From Hyalangium versicolor (GTDB lineage Bacteria; Myxococcota; Myxococcia; Myxococcales; Myxococcaceae): 64,000 nt of DNA. Each line of letters starts with the position of its first letter. The stretch's first letter is position 1. The translations under genes and the position numbers were made by a program. Below the pieces are notes generated by a model. That model worked only from the letters and a program-made list of their open reading frames with translations, had not been told where the DNA came from and ran no database searches. The stretch lies in contig NZ_JAHXBF010000040.1 in NCBI RefSeq assembly GCF_020103695.1, forward strand, positions 37,626-101,625. The letters are read 5' to 3'. Of this stretch, positions 8,368 to 16,855 are shown piece by piece.

Positions 8368-9006
8368 ATGACGCCTCCCGCCCGCCCCATCCGCTTCTAT
8401 CGCCACCCCCTGTCCGGCCACTGTCATCGCGTGGAGCTGCTCCTGGCGATGCTGAAGCTCCCGTTCGAGACCATTGATCTCGACTTCACCAAGAAGGAGC
8501 AGAAGGCCCCCGGGTTCGTGGCCAAGAACAACCCGTTTGGCCAGGTGCCGGTCATTGAAGACGGAGAGGTGACGCTGGCCGACAGCAACGCCATCCTCAT
8601 CTACCTCGCCACGCGCTACGACCCGTCGGGGAGCTGGCTCCCGCGCGATCCGGTCGCGGCGGCCCGGGTACATCAGTGGCTCTCAGTCGCGGCTGGACCA
8701 CTGGCCCATGGCCCCGCGGCGGCGCGCCGCTTCACCGTGCTCGGCACGAAGCTGGACTACGAGGGTGCCAAGACCATGGCCGCGGAGCTCTTCACGGTGC
8801 TCGACGGCTACCTGGCCCAGCGGCACTTCCTGACGGGAGACTCGCCGACGATCGCGGACCTGGCGATCTACACCTATACGGCCCTCGCTCCCGAGGGCGG
8901 CGTGTCGCTAGAGCCCTACGGCCACATCCGCGCGTGGCTGGCGCGTGTCGAGGCGCTGCCCCACTTCGTGCCGATGCGGCGGACTCCCCCGCGGCCCACG
9001 GCCTGA
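8368..9006 (+). CDS. Glutathione S-transferase family protein
   Basis: A 212-residue cytosolic GST. The thioredoxin-like N-terminal domain reads PIRFYRHPLSGHCHRVELLLAMLKLPFE, with the glutathione-binding segments GQVPVIEDGEVTLADSNAIL (cis-Pro and the ADSNAIL turn, normally ESxAI). The C-terminal helical domain includes LTGDSPTIADLAIYTYTAL, the N-capping box region. It probably conjugates or reduces electrophilic compounds. ATG 8368 is used because the frame upstream (8311) runs through the promoter region. Divergent transcription with the LysR gene, and the closely following PPOX flavoprotein gene (41 bp), suggest a small detoxification unit. Confidence 0.85.
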   Translation: MTPPARPIRFYRHPLSGHCHRVELLLAMLKLPFETIDLDFTKKEQKAPGFVAKNNPFGQVPVIEDGEVTLADSNAILIYLATRYDPSGSWLPRDPVAAARVHQWLSVAAGPLAHGPAAARRFTVLGTKLDYEGAKTMAAELFTVLDGYLAQRHFLTGDSPTIADLAIYTYTALAPEGGVSLEPYGHIRAWLARVEALPHFVPMRRTPPRPTA

Positions 9007-9046
9007 GTCTTCTTCCCTGTCCCTCTGCTTCACCGGAGATCGCGTC

Positions 9047-10090
9047 ATGTCCCAGAGTGATTCAACGAGAAGTGCCGGTGCGCTCAGGTCCGTGGCACCT
9101 CAGGAGGAGTCTCCATTCCACGCCGGCGAGCAGGCCGTGCAAACGCGAGTCGGCGTGCGCGACCGCCTCGAGCAGGTCGGGCGCAAGTTCATCCGCTCGT
9201 TCATGCCGGATCAGCACCGGGAGCTGTTCTGCAAGCTGCCGTTCATCATCGTTGGCAGCCTGGATGGGCAACGCCGTCCCTGGGCCTCCATCCTGGTGGG
9301 CCACCCAGGCTTCATCGCGTCGCCCGATCCTCGGACGCTGGTCATCACCTCCATGCCGGGGTTCGGGGATGCGCTGGGCCAGAACCTCGCCCACGGCGCG
9401 CCCTTGGGCTTTCTGGGGATTCAGCTCGAGACGCGGCGCCGCAACCGGATGAACGGGAAGGTGGTCCAGCTCGACGAAGACCGGTTCGCCGTCCAGGTTG
9501 AGCAGAGCTTCGGCAACTGCCCGCAGTACATCCAGGCCCGCGAGCCGCTCTTCGTGGCGGAGCCGTCCCGCGTCCGCGCTCCGCGCCCCGTATATAAGGA
9601 GGGCTCGCGGCTGTCCGAAGCCATGGTCGCGCTCGTGGAGCGGGCGGATACGCTCTTCATCGCCTCTGCCTCCCCGAACGCGGGCGAGGGTGGCTCCTCC
9701 GAGGGCGTCGACGTCTCGCATCGCGGTGGCAGGCCCGGCTTCGTGCGCGTCACGGAGGAGTCGGGCCGCACGGTGCTCACGATTCCGGACTTCTCGGGCA
9801 ACCTTCAATTCAACACGCTGGGGAACCTGGTGGCCCACCCGCGTGCCGGCCTGCTGTTCGTCGACTTCTCGTCCGGAGGCACCCTCTCGCTGACGGGCGA
9901 GACCGAGATCATCTGGGATGGGCCCGAGGTCGAGGCATTCCTGGGAGCCGAGCGGCTCGTGCGCTTCCGTGTCTCGGAGGGCACGTGGATTCCGAACGGC
10001 GTACCGCTCCGCTGGTCTCAGGCGAAACCCGCGCCACAGCTCGCCGACACCGGCTCCTGGGCCGAGGCCAACCGAGGGTCCAGGAACTGA
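9047..10090 (+). CDS. Pyridoxamine 5'-phosphate oxidase (PPOX)-family flavoprotein
   Basis: A 347-residue protein of the FMN-binding split-barrel superfamily. It has a PPOX-type barrel (LPFIIVGSLDGQRRPWASILVG, NLAHGAPLGFLGIQLETRRRNRMNG, FAVQVEQSFGNCPQYIQ). A second barrel follows (ADTLFIASASPN, SHRGGRPGFVRV, LTIPDFSGNLQFNTLGNLVAHPRAGLLFVDF). The NCPQYI motif is typical of the subgroup often next to GST or LysR genes in proteobacteria. ATG 9047 has a GGAG ribosome site 8 bases upstream. The reaction is unknown but is probably a flavin-dependent reduction or heme or xenobiotic handling. It is likely co-transcribed with the GST gene. Confidence 0.8.
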   Translation: MSQSDSTRSAGALRSVAPQEESPFHAGEQAVQTRVGVRDRLEQVGRKFIRSFMPDQHRELFCKLPFIIVGSLDGQRRPWASILVGHPGFIASPDPRTLVITSMPGFGDALGQNLAHGAPLGFLGIQLETRRRNRMNGKVVQLDEDRFAVQVEQSFGNCPQYIQAREPLFVAEPSRVRAPRPVYKEGSRLSEAMVALVERADTLFIASASPNAGEGGSSEGVDVSHRGGRPGFVRVTEESGRTVLTIPDFSGNLQFNTLGNLVAHPRAGLLFVDFSSGGTLSLTGETEIIWDGPEVEAFLGAERLVRFRVSEGTWIPNGVPLRWSQAKPAPQLADTGSWAEANRGSRN

Positions 10091-10148
10091 TGGACCCCGT
10101 CCCCACTTTCATCGATCCTCCGGTCCTTCCGTCTCCCAAGGACCCCCG

Positions 10149-11387
10149 ATGGACTTCACCCCCAGCGCCAAGACCCAGGACTACCTCGAGCGCGTGCGTC
10201 GCTTCATGCGCGAGCACATCGAACCCGCGGAGACCCGTTACTGGGAGGAGATTCGCGCCACCAACTCCACCGGCGACTGGCGGAAGTGGAAGATCCACCC
10301 GCTCATGGAGGACCTGAAGAAGCGCGCCCGGGCCGAGGGGCTCTGGAACATGTTCCTCCCGGATGCCCAGCTGGGCGCGGGGCTCTCCACGCTGGAGTAT
10401 GCCCCCATCGCCGAGGAGACCGGCCGCAGCTTCATGGCTCCCGAGGTCTTCAACTGCAACGCCCCCGACACCGGCAACATGGAGGTCCTCTGGAGGTACG
10501 GCTCCGAGGAGCAGAAGAAGCAGTGGCTCACCCCGCTTCTGGCCGGAGAGATCCGCTCCGTGTTCTGCATGACCGAGCCCGATGTCGCCTCGTCCGACGC
10601 GACGAACATGCAGGCCACCGCCATCGTCGAGGGTGACGAGGTGGTCCTCAACGGCAAGAAGTGGTGGACCAGTGGCCTCGGAGATCCTCGCGCCCGGATC
10701 GCCATCTTCATGGCCCACACCCCGGACGCCGGCGCGGGCCGCCACAACCAACACTCCATGGTCCTCGTGCCCCTGGACGCTCCGGGCGTCGAGATTCGCC
10801 GGATGCTCTCCGTGTACGGCGACTATGACGCGCCCCATGGACACGGCGAAGTGCACTTCCACAATGTGAGGGTGCCGCTCTCCAACATCATCGCCGGGCC
10901 CGGCAAGGGCTTCGAGATTGCCCAGGGACGGCTTGGGCCCGGGCGCATCCACCACTGCATGCGCTGCATCGGCGCGGCGGAACGGTCACTCGAGCTGATG
11001 ATCGACCGTGGCATGCAGCGCCAGGCCTTCGGCAAGCCGCTGATCAACCTCGGAGGCAACCGCGAGCACGTCGCCGAGGCTCGCATCGCCATCGACCAGG
11101 CCCGCCTGCTCACCCTGTATGCCGCGTGGAAGCTGGATGAACTGGGCGCACTCGGGGCCATGACGGAGATCTCCGCCATCAAGGTCGTCGCCCCCAACAT
11201 GCTCCAGAAGGTGGTGGACGACGCCATCCAGATCCACGGCGGCGCGGGGCTCTCGCAGGATACGCAGCTCCCGGGCTTCTTCGCCCAGGCGCGCAGCCTG
11301 CGTCTGGCCGATGGCCCGGACGAGGTCCACAAGGGCGTCATCGCTCGCATCGAGCTGTCCAAGCGTGGGTTCTCCCGGAAGGAGTAG
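10149..11387 (+). CDS. Acyl-CoA dehydrogenase
   Basis: A 412-residue FAD-dependent acyl-CoA dehydrogenase of the ACAD10/11-like type. Signatures are VFCMTEPDVASSDATNM (flavin and substrate-binding loop), GKKWWTSGLGDPRARIAIFM, the C-terminal helix GRIHHCMRCIGAAERSLELM, DDAIQIHGGAGLSQDTQLPGFFAQARSLRLADGPDEVHKGVIAR. It oxidises an acyl-CoA to the 2-enoyl-CoA and passes electrons to ETF. ATG 10149 is chosen (AAGGA ribosome site at proper distance), although the frame is open to 9918 inside the PPOX gene. It is followed 24 bp later by the dipeptide epimerase gene. A second acyl-CoA dehydrogenase and an ETF:quinone-type oxidoreductase are encoded elsewhere in the window. Confidence 0.9.
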   Translation: MDFTPSAKTQDYLERVRRFMREHIEPAETRYWEEIRATNSTGDWRKWKIHPLMEDLKKRARAEGLWNMFLPDAQLGAGLSTLEYAPIAEETGRSFMAPEVFNCNAPDTGNMEVLWRYGSEEQKKQWLTPLLAGEIRSVFCMTEPDVASSDATNMQATAIVEGDEVVLNGKKWWTSGLGDPRARIAIFMAHTPDAGAGRHNQHSMVLVPLDAPGVEIRRMLSVYGDYDAPHGHGEVHFHNVRVPLSNIIAGPGKGFEIAQGRLGPGRIHHCMRCIGAAERSLELMIDRGMQRQAFGKPLINLGGNREHVAEARIAIDQARLLTLYAAWKLDELGALGAMTEISAIKVVAPNMLQKVVDDAIQIHGGAGLSQDTQLPGFFAQARSLRLADGPDEVHKGVIARIELSKRGFSRKE

Positions 11388-11411
11388 CCGGGTACTGTCC
11401 CGCCCGCCCTC

Positions 11412-12488
11412 ATGAACCCCACCGTCATCACCGAGCTGACCGTCGAGCCGCTGGATCTCCCGCTCACCGAGCCCTTCGCCATCGCCACCGGCGCGCAGCA
11501 TGTGGCTCACAACGTGCTCGTGCGGCTCACGCTCGCTGACGGCACCACAGGCCTGGGCGAGGCGGCGCCCTTCACCGCCGTCAGCGGCGAGACGCAGGCC
11601 CGTTCGCTCGCTGCCATCCAGTCCGTGCGCGAGCAGCTCATCGGCCGGGAGGCTCGTGCCTGGCGCCCACTGTCCGCGTGGCTCTCCGAGGCGCTCCCGG
11701 ATGAACCTTCGGCTCGCTGTGGCGTGGAGACGGCGCTCCTCGATGCGCTGGCCCGCCACCACCGCGTGCCCCTGTGGGTCTTCTTCGGCGGCGCCGGCAC
11801 GGAGCTGGACATCGACATGACGGTGACGGCCGGAGACCGCGCCCACGCCGAGTCCTCCGCTCGCGCCATCGTCGCTCGCGGCATCACCACCCTGAAGGTG
11901 AAGGTTGGCGCCCTGTCTCCCGAGCTGGATGTGGAGCGGCTCGTGGCCATCCATCAGGTGGCGCCCCAGGCTCGGCTCTTCGCGGATGCCAACGGCGGCT
12001 ACACCGTGCCCCAGGCCCGCGCCTTCCTCGCCGGGCTGGAGAACGCGGGCGTGCCGCTCTCCCTCTTCGAGCAACCCGTCCCCGCGGAGGACATCGACGG
12101 ACTGGCCGCCGTCACCCGGGGCTCGCGCATCCCCATCTGCGCAGACGAGTCCGCCCGCTCCGCAGAGGATGTGCTGCGCCTCATCCGCGAGCGCGCCGCC
12201 ACCGGCATCAACATCAAGACCATGAAGTGCGGCGTGGTGGAGTCCTTGATGATGTGGCACCTGGCTCGCGCCGCCGGCCTGGAGCTGATGATCGGCGGCA
12301 TGGTGGAGAGCACCCTGGCCATGAGCTGCTCGGCCCACCTCGCCGCGGGCCTGGGCGGCTTCCACTATGCGGACCTCGACACTCCCCTGTTCATCGCGAA
12401 GCACCCGTTCCGCGGCGGCTATCGCCAGCAGGGCTCGCGCATAAGCATCGCGGACGTCACCTCAGGCCATGGAGTGGAGCTGGCCTGA
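11412..12488 (+). CDS. Dipeptide epimerase (enolase superfamily)
   Basis: A 358-residue enolase-superfamily enzyme most like L-Ala-D/L-Glu-type epimerases. Catalytic lysines are K164 in LKVKVG and K269 in NIKTMKCG. Metal ligands are D192 (ADANGGY), E220 (FEQPVP) and D245 (ADES). The DxD motif at residues 321-323 (ADLDTPLF), which holds the dipeptide amino group, is diagnostic. The protein should epimerise dipeptides released from peptidoglycan or prey cell walls, which suits a predatory bacterium (inference). It is cytosolic, with no leader. The gene follows the acyl-CoA dehydrogenase closely and ends at a hairpin before the convergent kinase. Confidence 0.88.
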   Translation: MNPTVITELTVEPLDLPLTEPFAIATGAQHVAHNVLVRLTLADGTTGLGEAAPFTAVSGETQARSLAAIQSVREQLIGREARAWRPLSAWLSEALPDEPSARCGVETALLDALARHHRVPLWVFFGGAGTELDIDMTVTAGDRAHAESSARAIVARGITTLKVKVGALSPELDVERLVAIHQVAPQARLFADANGGYTVPQARAFLAGLENAGVPLSLFEQPVPAEDIDGLAAVTRGSRIPICADESARSAEDVLRLIRERAATGINIKTMKCGVVESLMMWHLARAAGLELMIGGMVESTLAMSCSAHLAAGLGGFHYADLDTPLFIAKHPFRGGYRQQGSRISIADVTSGHGVELA

Positions 12489-12489
12489 T

Positions 12490-12515
12490 CACCTCCACAA
12501 CCGGCTGTGAAGGTG
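12490..12515. terminator. Hairpin between convergent genes
   Basis: CACCT-C-CACA (12490-12499) pairs with TGTG-A-AGGTG (12506-12515) around a 6-base loop, directly after the epimerase stop and before the kinase stop at 12522. There is a single internal mismatch and no T-run. It could end transcription from both sides. Confidence 0.45.
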
Positions 12516-12521
12516 GTGCGC

Positions 12522-14312
12522 TCACTCTGAGTCCCAGGTCTTCCTCCAACGCTCCCAGATCGCACCAGTCACATTGTTAGGCCCCTCAATCGCCCCCTCC
12601 TTGACATGCCCATAGTTTTGAATGAGCGCCTCAATGCAGACGGGGTACTTCTTGCCGTTGGGGAGTTGCGCCAGCGTGAATCGGGCGCGGGCTGTGCCCT
12701 CCTTTGGGTCAACCAGCTTCAGTTCACCGAAGAGGAGCGAGCCTTCCGTCAACTTGTCGCTGCCCTGCGATACCACGCTGGTGAGCGGGCCGAACTTGAC
12801 CCAGACCATCTCGCCCTCTTGGCCTCGATTCCACTGGACTCTAATGGCGTGACCCGGCCTGGTTTCCAACTCCGCATACGCGTCGAGGACCTCCTGCGGG
12901 CAGGGTTCCGACGCAGGCCGCACCTGGGGCCCGGTGCACCCGGCCTGGAGCGCTGCGAGCGTGCCCACGATGCCCGCGCACTGGCACCAGGCACGCCACG
13001 CAGGCGAGCCACGGGGCGGCGCCTGCTGCAAGCACGACGAGAGAGTAGGGGCTGAGCGGGCTTTCACGGTGGGGCCTTTCTCCTGGGGGGAAGTGGGGGG
13101 GAGGGCGAGTGCGGGAGCAGGCTCAAGCGTGGGCGCGTCCGCGGGTGCCAGGCCCGAGGGCGTGGGCGTACCGGAGGAGGGCGCGGCGGGAGCACGTGGC
13201 AAGGCCTTCTCGGCCACGGACGGCGAAGCGGGCAGGGGCACGGGCTCAGGCGCGGCTGCGTGGAGGGCCAGGTACACTCCCGCCAGCACCACGCCCAGCC
13301 CCACTCCTGCTCCCAGCGCAAGCCTCCACCGTTCGCGAAGTCGCTCAAGGAGGGACCTGGCGGGGGCCTGGCGGGAAGAGGCGGGAGTCAGCGGCGGGGG
13401 TGGGTGCACGGGCCGCTTCACCCAGTCCTCGCCGGCCAGCGACGCGAACTCGGCCACCTGCCGGCGCGCCTTCTCCATGCTCTCGGGACGCTTGTTCGGG
13501 TCTCGCTCCAGCAGTTTGGCCGTGAAGAGGCTGAGGGCTACTGGCACTCGCTCATTCACTTCGTGCGCGTAGTCCGGGGGGTTGGACCCGCCCACCGGCA
13601 GGGGCTCGGGGCGGGTGCAGGGCCAGGGGTCCGTCAGCAAGTCATACAGGGTGACGCCCAGCGCATACAACTCGTCCGGCACCGTGTACTGGTAGCGCGC
13701 CGTCTTGTCATGGCGGTGCGCCAAATCGAAGCGCGTTGCCTCGGGCGAGGTGTAGCGCGGGGTGCCCGGTGGCAGCCCTCGTTTCGTCAGCGGGGGTCCC
13801 ACGGGGAAGTGCGCCGCCCCGTAGTCTACTACCACCGGCTCGCCGTCCTTGCCCACCAACAGGTTGTCCGGCTTCAAGTCGCGGTGGAGGATGCCCAGCC
13901 CGTGCATGTGCGCCACCGCTCCCATCACCTTCTCCAAGAGCACCACCACCTCATGAGGCGTGGGGCACACCGCCTCCTTCCACTGCGACAGGGTGTAGCC
14001 CTCCACGTAGTCCATCACCAGGTAGAGAAAGCCCTCGGTGGGGTGCGGCCAGCGGCCGTGCGCCCAGACCCGGGCGATGTGGCGGTGGCGCAGGGCCAGC
14101 AGGCATGACAGCTCGCGCAGGGTGCGCTCGTCGGTGAGCCGCTCATCCCCGCTCTGCTCGCGGTGGCGCGCCACCTTCATGGCGAAGAAGTCGCCCCCCT
14201 TCTCCACCAGGTACGTGGTGCCGTAGGCGCCTCCGCCCAGCCGGCGCACCACCCGCCAACTGTCCACCATTTCCCCCGCAGGCAGGTTGTCCGGGTCCAG
14301 GCGCGCTCTCAT
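12522..14312 (-). CDS. Transmembrane Ser/Thr protein kinase
   Basis: 596 residues. The kinase domain spans ~20-295: glycine loop RRLGGGAYGTTY (26-34), catalytic K46 (FAMKVA), catalytic loop HRDLKPDN (143-150), and GTPRYTSPEA (183-192). The metal-binding DFG is DYG (163-165), which keeps the Asp. A proline-rich linker precedes one membrane helix (about 331-352). The C-terminal ~240 residues are outside, with a Pro/Ala/Thr-rich stalk and a globular Cys-containing part (QQAPPRGSPAWRAWCQC). The start overlaps the end of the upstream DUF2381 gene by 4 bp, so the two are translationally coupled. This pairing is common in myxobacteria and suggests that DUF2381 and the kinase work together. Confidence 0.9.
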   Translation of the reverse strand: MRARLDPDNLPAGEMVDSWRVVRRLGGGAYGTTYLVEKGGDFFAMKVARHREQSGDERLTDERTLRELSCLLALRHRHIARVWAHGRWPHPTEGFLYLVMDYVEGYTLSQWKEAVCPTPHEVVVLLEKVMGAVAHMHGLGILHRDLKPDNLLVGKDGEPVVVDYGAAHFPVGPPLTKRGLPPGTPRYTSPEATRFDLAHRHDKTARYQYTVPDELYALGVTLYDLLTDPWPCTRPEPLPVGGSNPPDYAHEVNERVPVALSLFTAKLLERDPNKRPESMEKARRQVAEFASLAGEDWVKRPVHPPPPLTPASSRQAPARSLLERLRERWRLALGAGVGLGVVLAGVYLALHAAAPEPVPLPASPSVAEKALPRAPAAPSSGTPTPSGLAPADAPTLEPAPALALPPTSPQEKGPTVKARSAPTLSSCLQQAPPRGSPAWRAWCQCAGIVGTLAALQAGCTGPQVRPASEPCPQEVLDAYAELETRPGHAIRVQWNRGQEGEMVWVKFGPLTSVVSQGSDKLTEGSLLFGELKLVDPKEGTARARFTLAQLPNGKKYPVCIEALIQNYGHVKEGAIEGPNNVTGAIWERWRKTWDSE

Positions 14313-15181
14313 TGTCCACCGCTCGTCTTAGCAGGCGCCGCCGGGAGCTGTACGCTATCCAAGGTGAAGCCCCTGCCGCTCGCATCCCTCACCTCCAACG
14401 TGAAGACTCTGCCTGCCCCTGGCGAGGGGAGCTCTGCATCCACGGCTACCCGCCCCTCTTCTCCGGGAGCAATCCGCCCCGGTTTCACAGCCATCGTGCG
14501 CACTGGCACCAGCGCCCCATTCGTCTCGCTGCGCAGCACCGCCTCGATGGGCGTCCAGGCCGGCAGGTCCGGGGGATTCCGCACCTGGAAATCCAGTAGG
14601 AGCCCGGTGGCGAGCAGGTAGACCGTACCTTTCGCGTGCAGGGTGTTCCTCGTCTGCGCGTCGATGGCTTGGGCTTGAACCGCGCCTCCACCCAGCCGAT
14701 CCGCGAGCTCCCATACCTCCGCACGGGGGAGCTCCGCCTGAGCGCGCGCTTCCGCCAGGGCGGCCTGACAGGCCTCCAGGGATTGGGGCCGCCGCACCAC
14801 GTCGATGCGCCCATCCACCTCGGGCGGGCGCGAGACGAGCACGAGGACGGCCCACTCTGGGCGGGCCCCGTCCGCATACCGCACCCGGAGCACCCAGCGT
14901 TCCTTCTCGCTGGGGCTCACCACGGGAGCGATGACGAGGGAGCTTTCTCCCGTCGCTATGAGTTGGAGGCGAGAGGCGTCCAGTTGCAAGGAATCCTTGT
15001 CAATCGGAGCGTCGAACAGCAGGACCAGCGGAATGCTGGCGGCTACGCGCACTTCCGGCGGCGGCTCAAGGGGGCTGCCAGAGAGCGTCACGCTCCGTCC
15101 GCGCAGGGACTGAGGCTGGGCCTCGGCGGTTGTCATTACCAGCAGAACAACGACCCAGGCCCTCGTGGCGGGTTGGAGCAA
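14309..15181 (-). CDS. DUF2381 (TIGR02268) family secreted protein
   Basis: About 290 residues with a signal peptide (AWVVVLLVMTTAEAQ). The family is lineage-specific to myxobacteria and typically sits next to a Ser/Thr kinase gene. Recognisable parts are PPEVRVAASIPLVLLFDAPID, the helix CQAALAEARAQAELPRAEV, and the C-terminal beta domain (VRTMAVKPGRIAPGEEGRVAV). TTG at 15181 is preferred: an exact AGGAGGT ribosome site lies 9 bases upstream and the signal peptide begins at once, whereas the longer frame (ATG 15223) has none. It overlaps the kinase gene by 4 bp. The role is unknown; a periplasmic partner or ligand for the kinase is likely (inference). Confidence 0.8.
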   Translation of the reverse strand: MLQPATRAWVVVLLVMTTAEAQPQSLRGRSVTLSGSPLEPPPEVRVAASIPLVLLFDAPIDKDSLQLDASRLQLIATGESSLVIAPVVSPSEKERWVLRVRYADGARPEWAVLVLVSRPPEVDGRIDVVRRPQSLEACQAALAEARAQAELPRAEVWELADRLGGGAVQAQAIDAQTRNTLHAKGTVYLLATGLLLDFQVRNPPDLPAWTPIEAVLRSETNGALVPVRTMAVKPGRIAPGEEGRVAVDAELPSPGAGRVFTLEVRDASGRGFTLDSVQLPAAPAKTSGGQ

Positions 15182-15355
15182 GGACGTGTGACCTCCTGGG
15201 TTCGACTCTACCACTCGCTGCACGGCGATGTGGTGGGTCGTTGAGGAGGGAGGGAGGAACCGTGCGAGTGCAGGAGGAGAGGAGAACCTGATGCGTCATC
15301 GCTGAGCTGCGGGTGCTTGCGTAGCGTGAGTGGCACCGCAAACAGGAGGTGAGCC

Positions 15356-16843
15356 ATGGGGCTGCGGCAAACCGGAGCGTTGCTGATGACGTACCTGACG
15401 GCGTGCGCGGGCACACCCCGAGCGCAGTACCCGGAGAGTGACGCGGCGGAGAGGGAGGTGGCGGCAGCGCGCTATGAGCTGCATGTGCTTACTGCGAGCA
15501 GTGGGCCCTCCGAGCCGGTGGAGGTGGACTCCGAGGACTTCCAGCGGGCCATGAGGGTGCTGGCGCGAGAGCACCGCCCAGGAGCGCAGCCGGCGCAGTC
15601 GGCGCACTGGCTGATGGAGGGCTCGCTGCAAGGCACCCTGCTGGCGGAGGTGGAGCGCGAGCGCGTGGTGCGGCTGATGCCGCTGGAGGACGACAGCCCG
15701 CTGGACGTGGCCTCGGCGGCGGAGATGAAGCGCAAGTACCTGGGGCTGTGCCAGCGGGACTACGGCGGAGGTGACTGCCTGGGGTTGCTGGCGGATGGGC
15801 CCGTCCTCACACGAGAGGACCTGCGCACCCTGGGGCTGGCGCTCGCGTTGAAGGAGGTGCTCCAGGAGACGGGCGTGGCGCTCAAGGGGATGGTGTCCCC
15901 ACAGGCGCTGGTCGCAATGTTGGTGTGGACCTGCTGCGTGTACTTGACGCTCTGGCTGCTACCCGAGCCGGTGAGCAAGGTGCTGGCCGCGAGCCTGACG
16001 GTAGCGCTGTTGGCGTGGCTGCCGGTGAGCACGCTGTGGAACCTGATGGAAGGATGGGGCCACCTGGTGCACGAGGTGGACCGGGCCACCTCCTTCGAGC
16101 AAGTGGAGGAGGCCAGCGCGAAGTTCCGCAAGCTCATGGGCCAGAACACGGCGCATGTATTGGTTCTGGTCGTGACGGCGGCCATCACGGGAGGCGCGGC
16201 GAGGTTCAGCGCTCAGTTGCCGAAGCTGCCGGGCTTCGCTCTGGCGGAGGCCCGGGCAGGGGCTCAAGGCATGAGCCTTGCGACGGCAGGAGAAGTGGAA
16301 GCGGCCGCCATTGCCGAGGAGCAGACCGTTACTCTGATGGTGCGCCGCCCTGGGAGCCGCGCGGCTGCGGTGGCGCAAGAGGCTGAGGAGGGGCTGGCGG
16401 GAGCCACCCTCATCATCCGCCACCAAGGCGGCAACCGGCAGGTGCTCATCCACAACCAGCGCTGGCACGTGTCAGCCAACAGGTCCATCCGGGACATCCC
16501 GGCCAAGGACCCAATGGGGGATGAGCTCCAGGCAGCGGCTCTGCGCGTCAGGGACGCTTGGAGCCGCACCAAACTGCGCGACGCCGAATCTCACGCGGTC
16601 GGTGAGGCCATCAAACAGGGCGACTACATCAGGGCGCATCTAATGGAGCGCATGTTCCGAGGGAGATGGGTCGAGCAGCAGCTGCGCGACCAGTTCAGGC
16701 ACCTGCGGTGGAGTCAGACCGGTGTCGACGCGGTGGACCCGGCGACAGGAATCAAATACGAGATCCTCACCGGGACGGAGTGGAACATGGAACTGCACGG
16801 GCGAAGGATGGCCGAGGAGTTCTTCCGGATGATCACGTTCTGA
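15356..16843 (+). CDS. SitA-like polymorphic lipoprotein toxin
   Basis: 495 residues. The N-terminus is a lipoprotein signal (lipobox LTAC, Cys 17). A conserved hydrophobic middle region (about 180-285: VSPQALVAMLVWTCCVYLTLWLLPEPVSK, NLMEGWGHLVHEVDRATSFE, AHVLVLVVTAAITGG) resembles the delivery part of SitA5-type swarm-inhibition toxins, which in M. xanthus pass to siblings by outer-membrane exchange. The C-terminal ~120 residues (ending GVDAVDPATGIKYEILTGTE...FFRMITF) would be the variable effector, possibly nuclease-like given the D-x10-YEI spacing (weak). The start has an excellent AGGAGGT site. The putative immunity gene follows after 12 bp. Confidence 0.75.
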   Translation: MGLRQTGALLMTYLTACAGTPRAQYPESDAAEREVAAARYELHVLTASSGPSEPVEVDSEDFQRAMRVLAREHRPGAQPAQSAHWLMEGSLQGTLLAEVERERVVRLMPLEDDSPLDVASAAEMKRKYLGLCQRDYGGGDCLGLLADGPVLTREDLRTLGLALALKEVLQETGVALKGMVSPQALVAMLVWTCCVYLTLWLLPEPVSKVLAASLTVALLAWLPVSTLWNLMEGWGHLVHEVDRATSFEQVEEASAKFRKLMGQNTAHVLVLVVTAAITGGAARFSAQLPKLPGFALAEARAGAQGMSLATAGEVEAAAIAEEQTVTLMVRRPGSRAAAVAQEAEEGLAGATLIIRHQGGNRQVLIHNQRWHVSANRSIRDIPAKDPMGDELQAAALRVRDAWSRTKLRDAESHAVGEAIKQGDYIRAHLMERMFRGRWVEQQLRDQFRHLRWSQTGVDAVDPATGIKYEILTGTEWNMELHGRRMAEEFFRMITF

Positions 16844-16855
16844 GGGGCCGTTTGA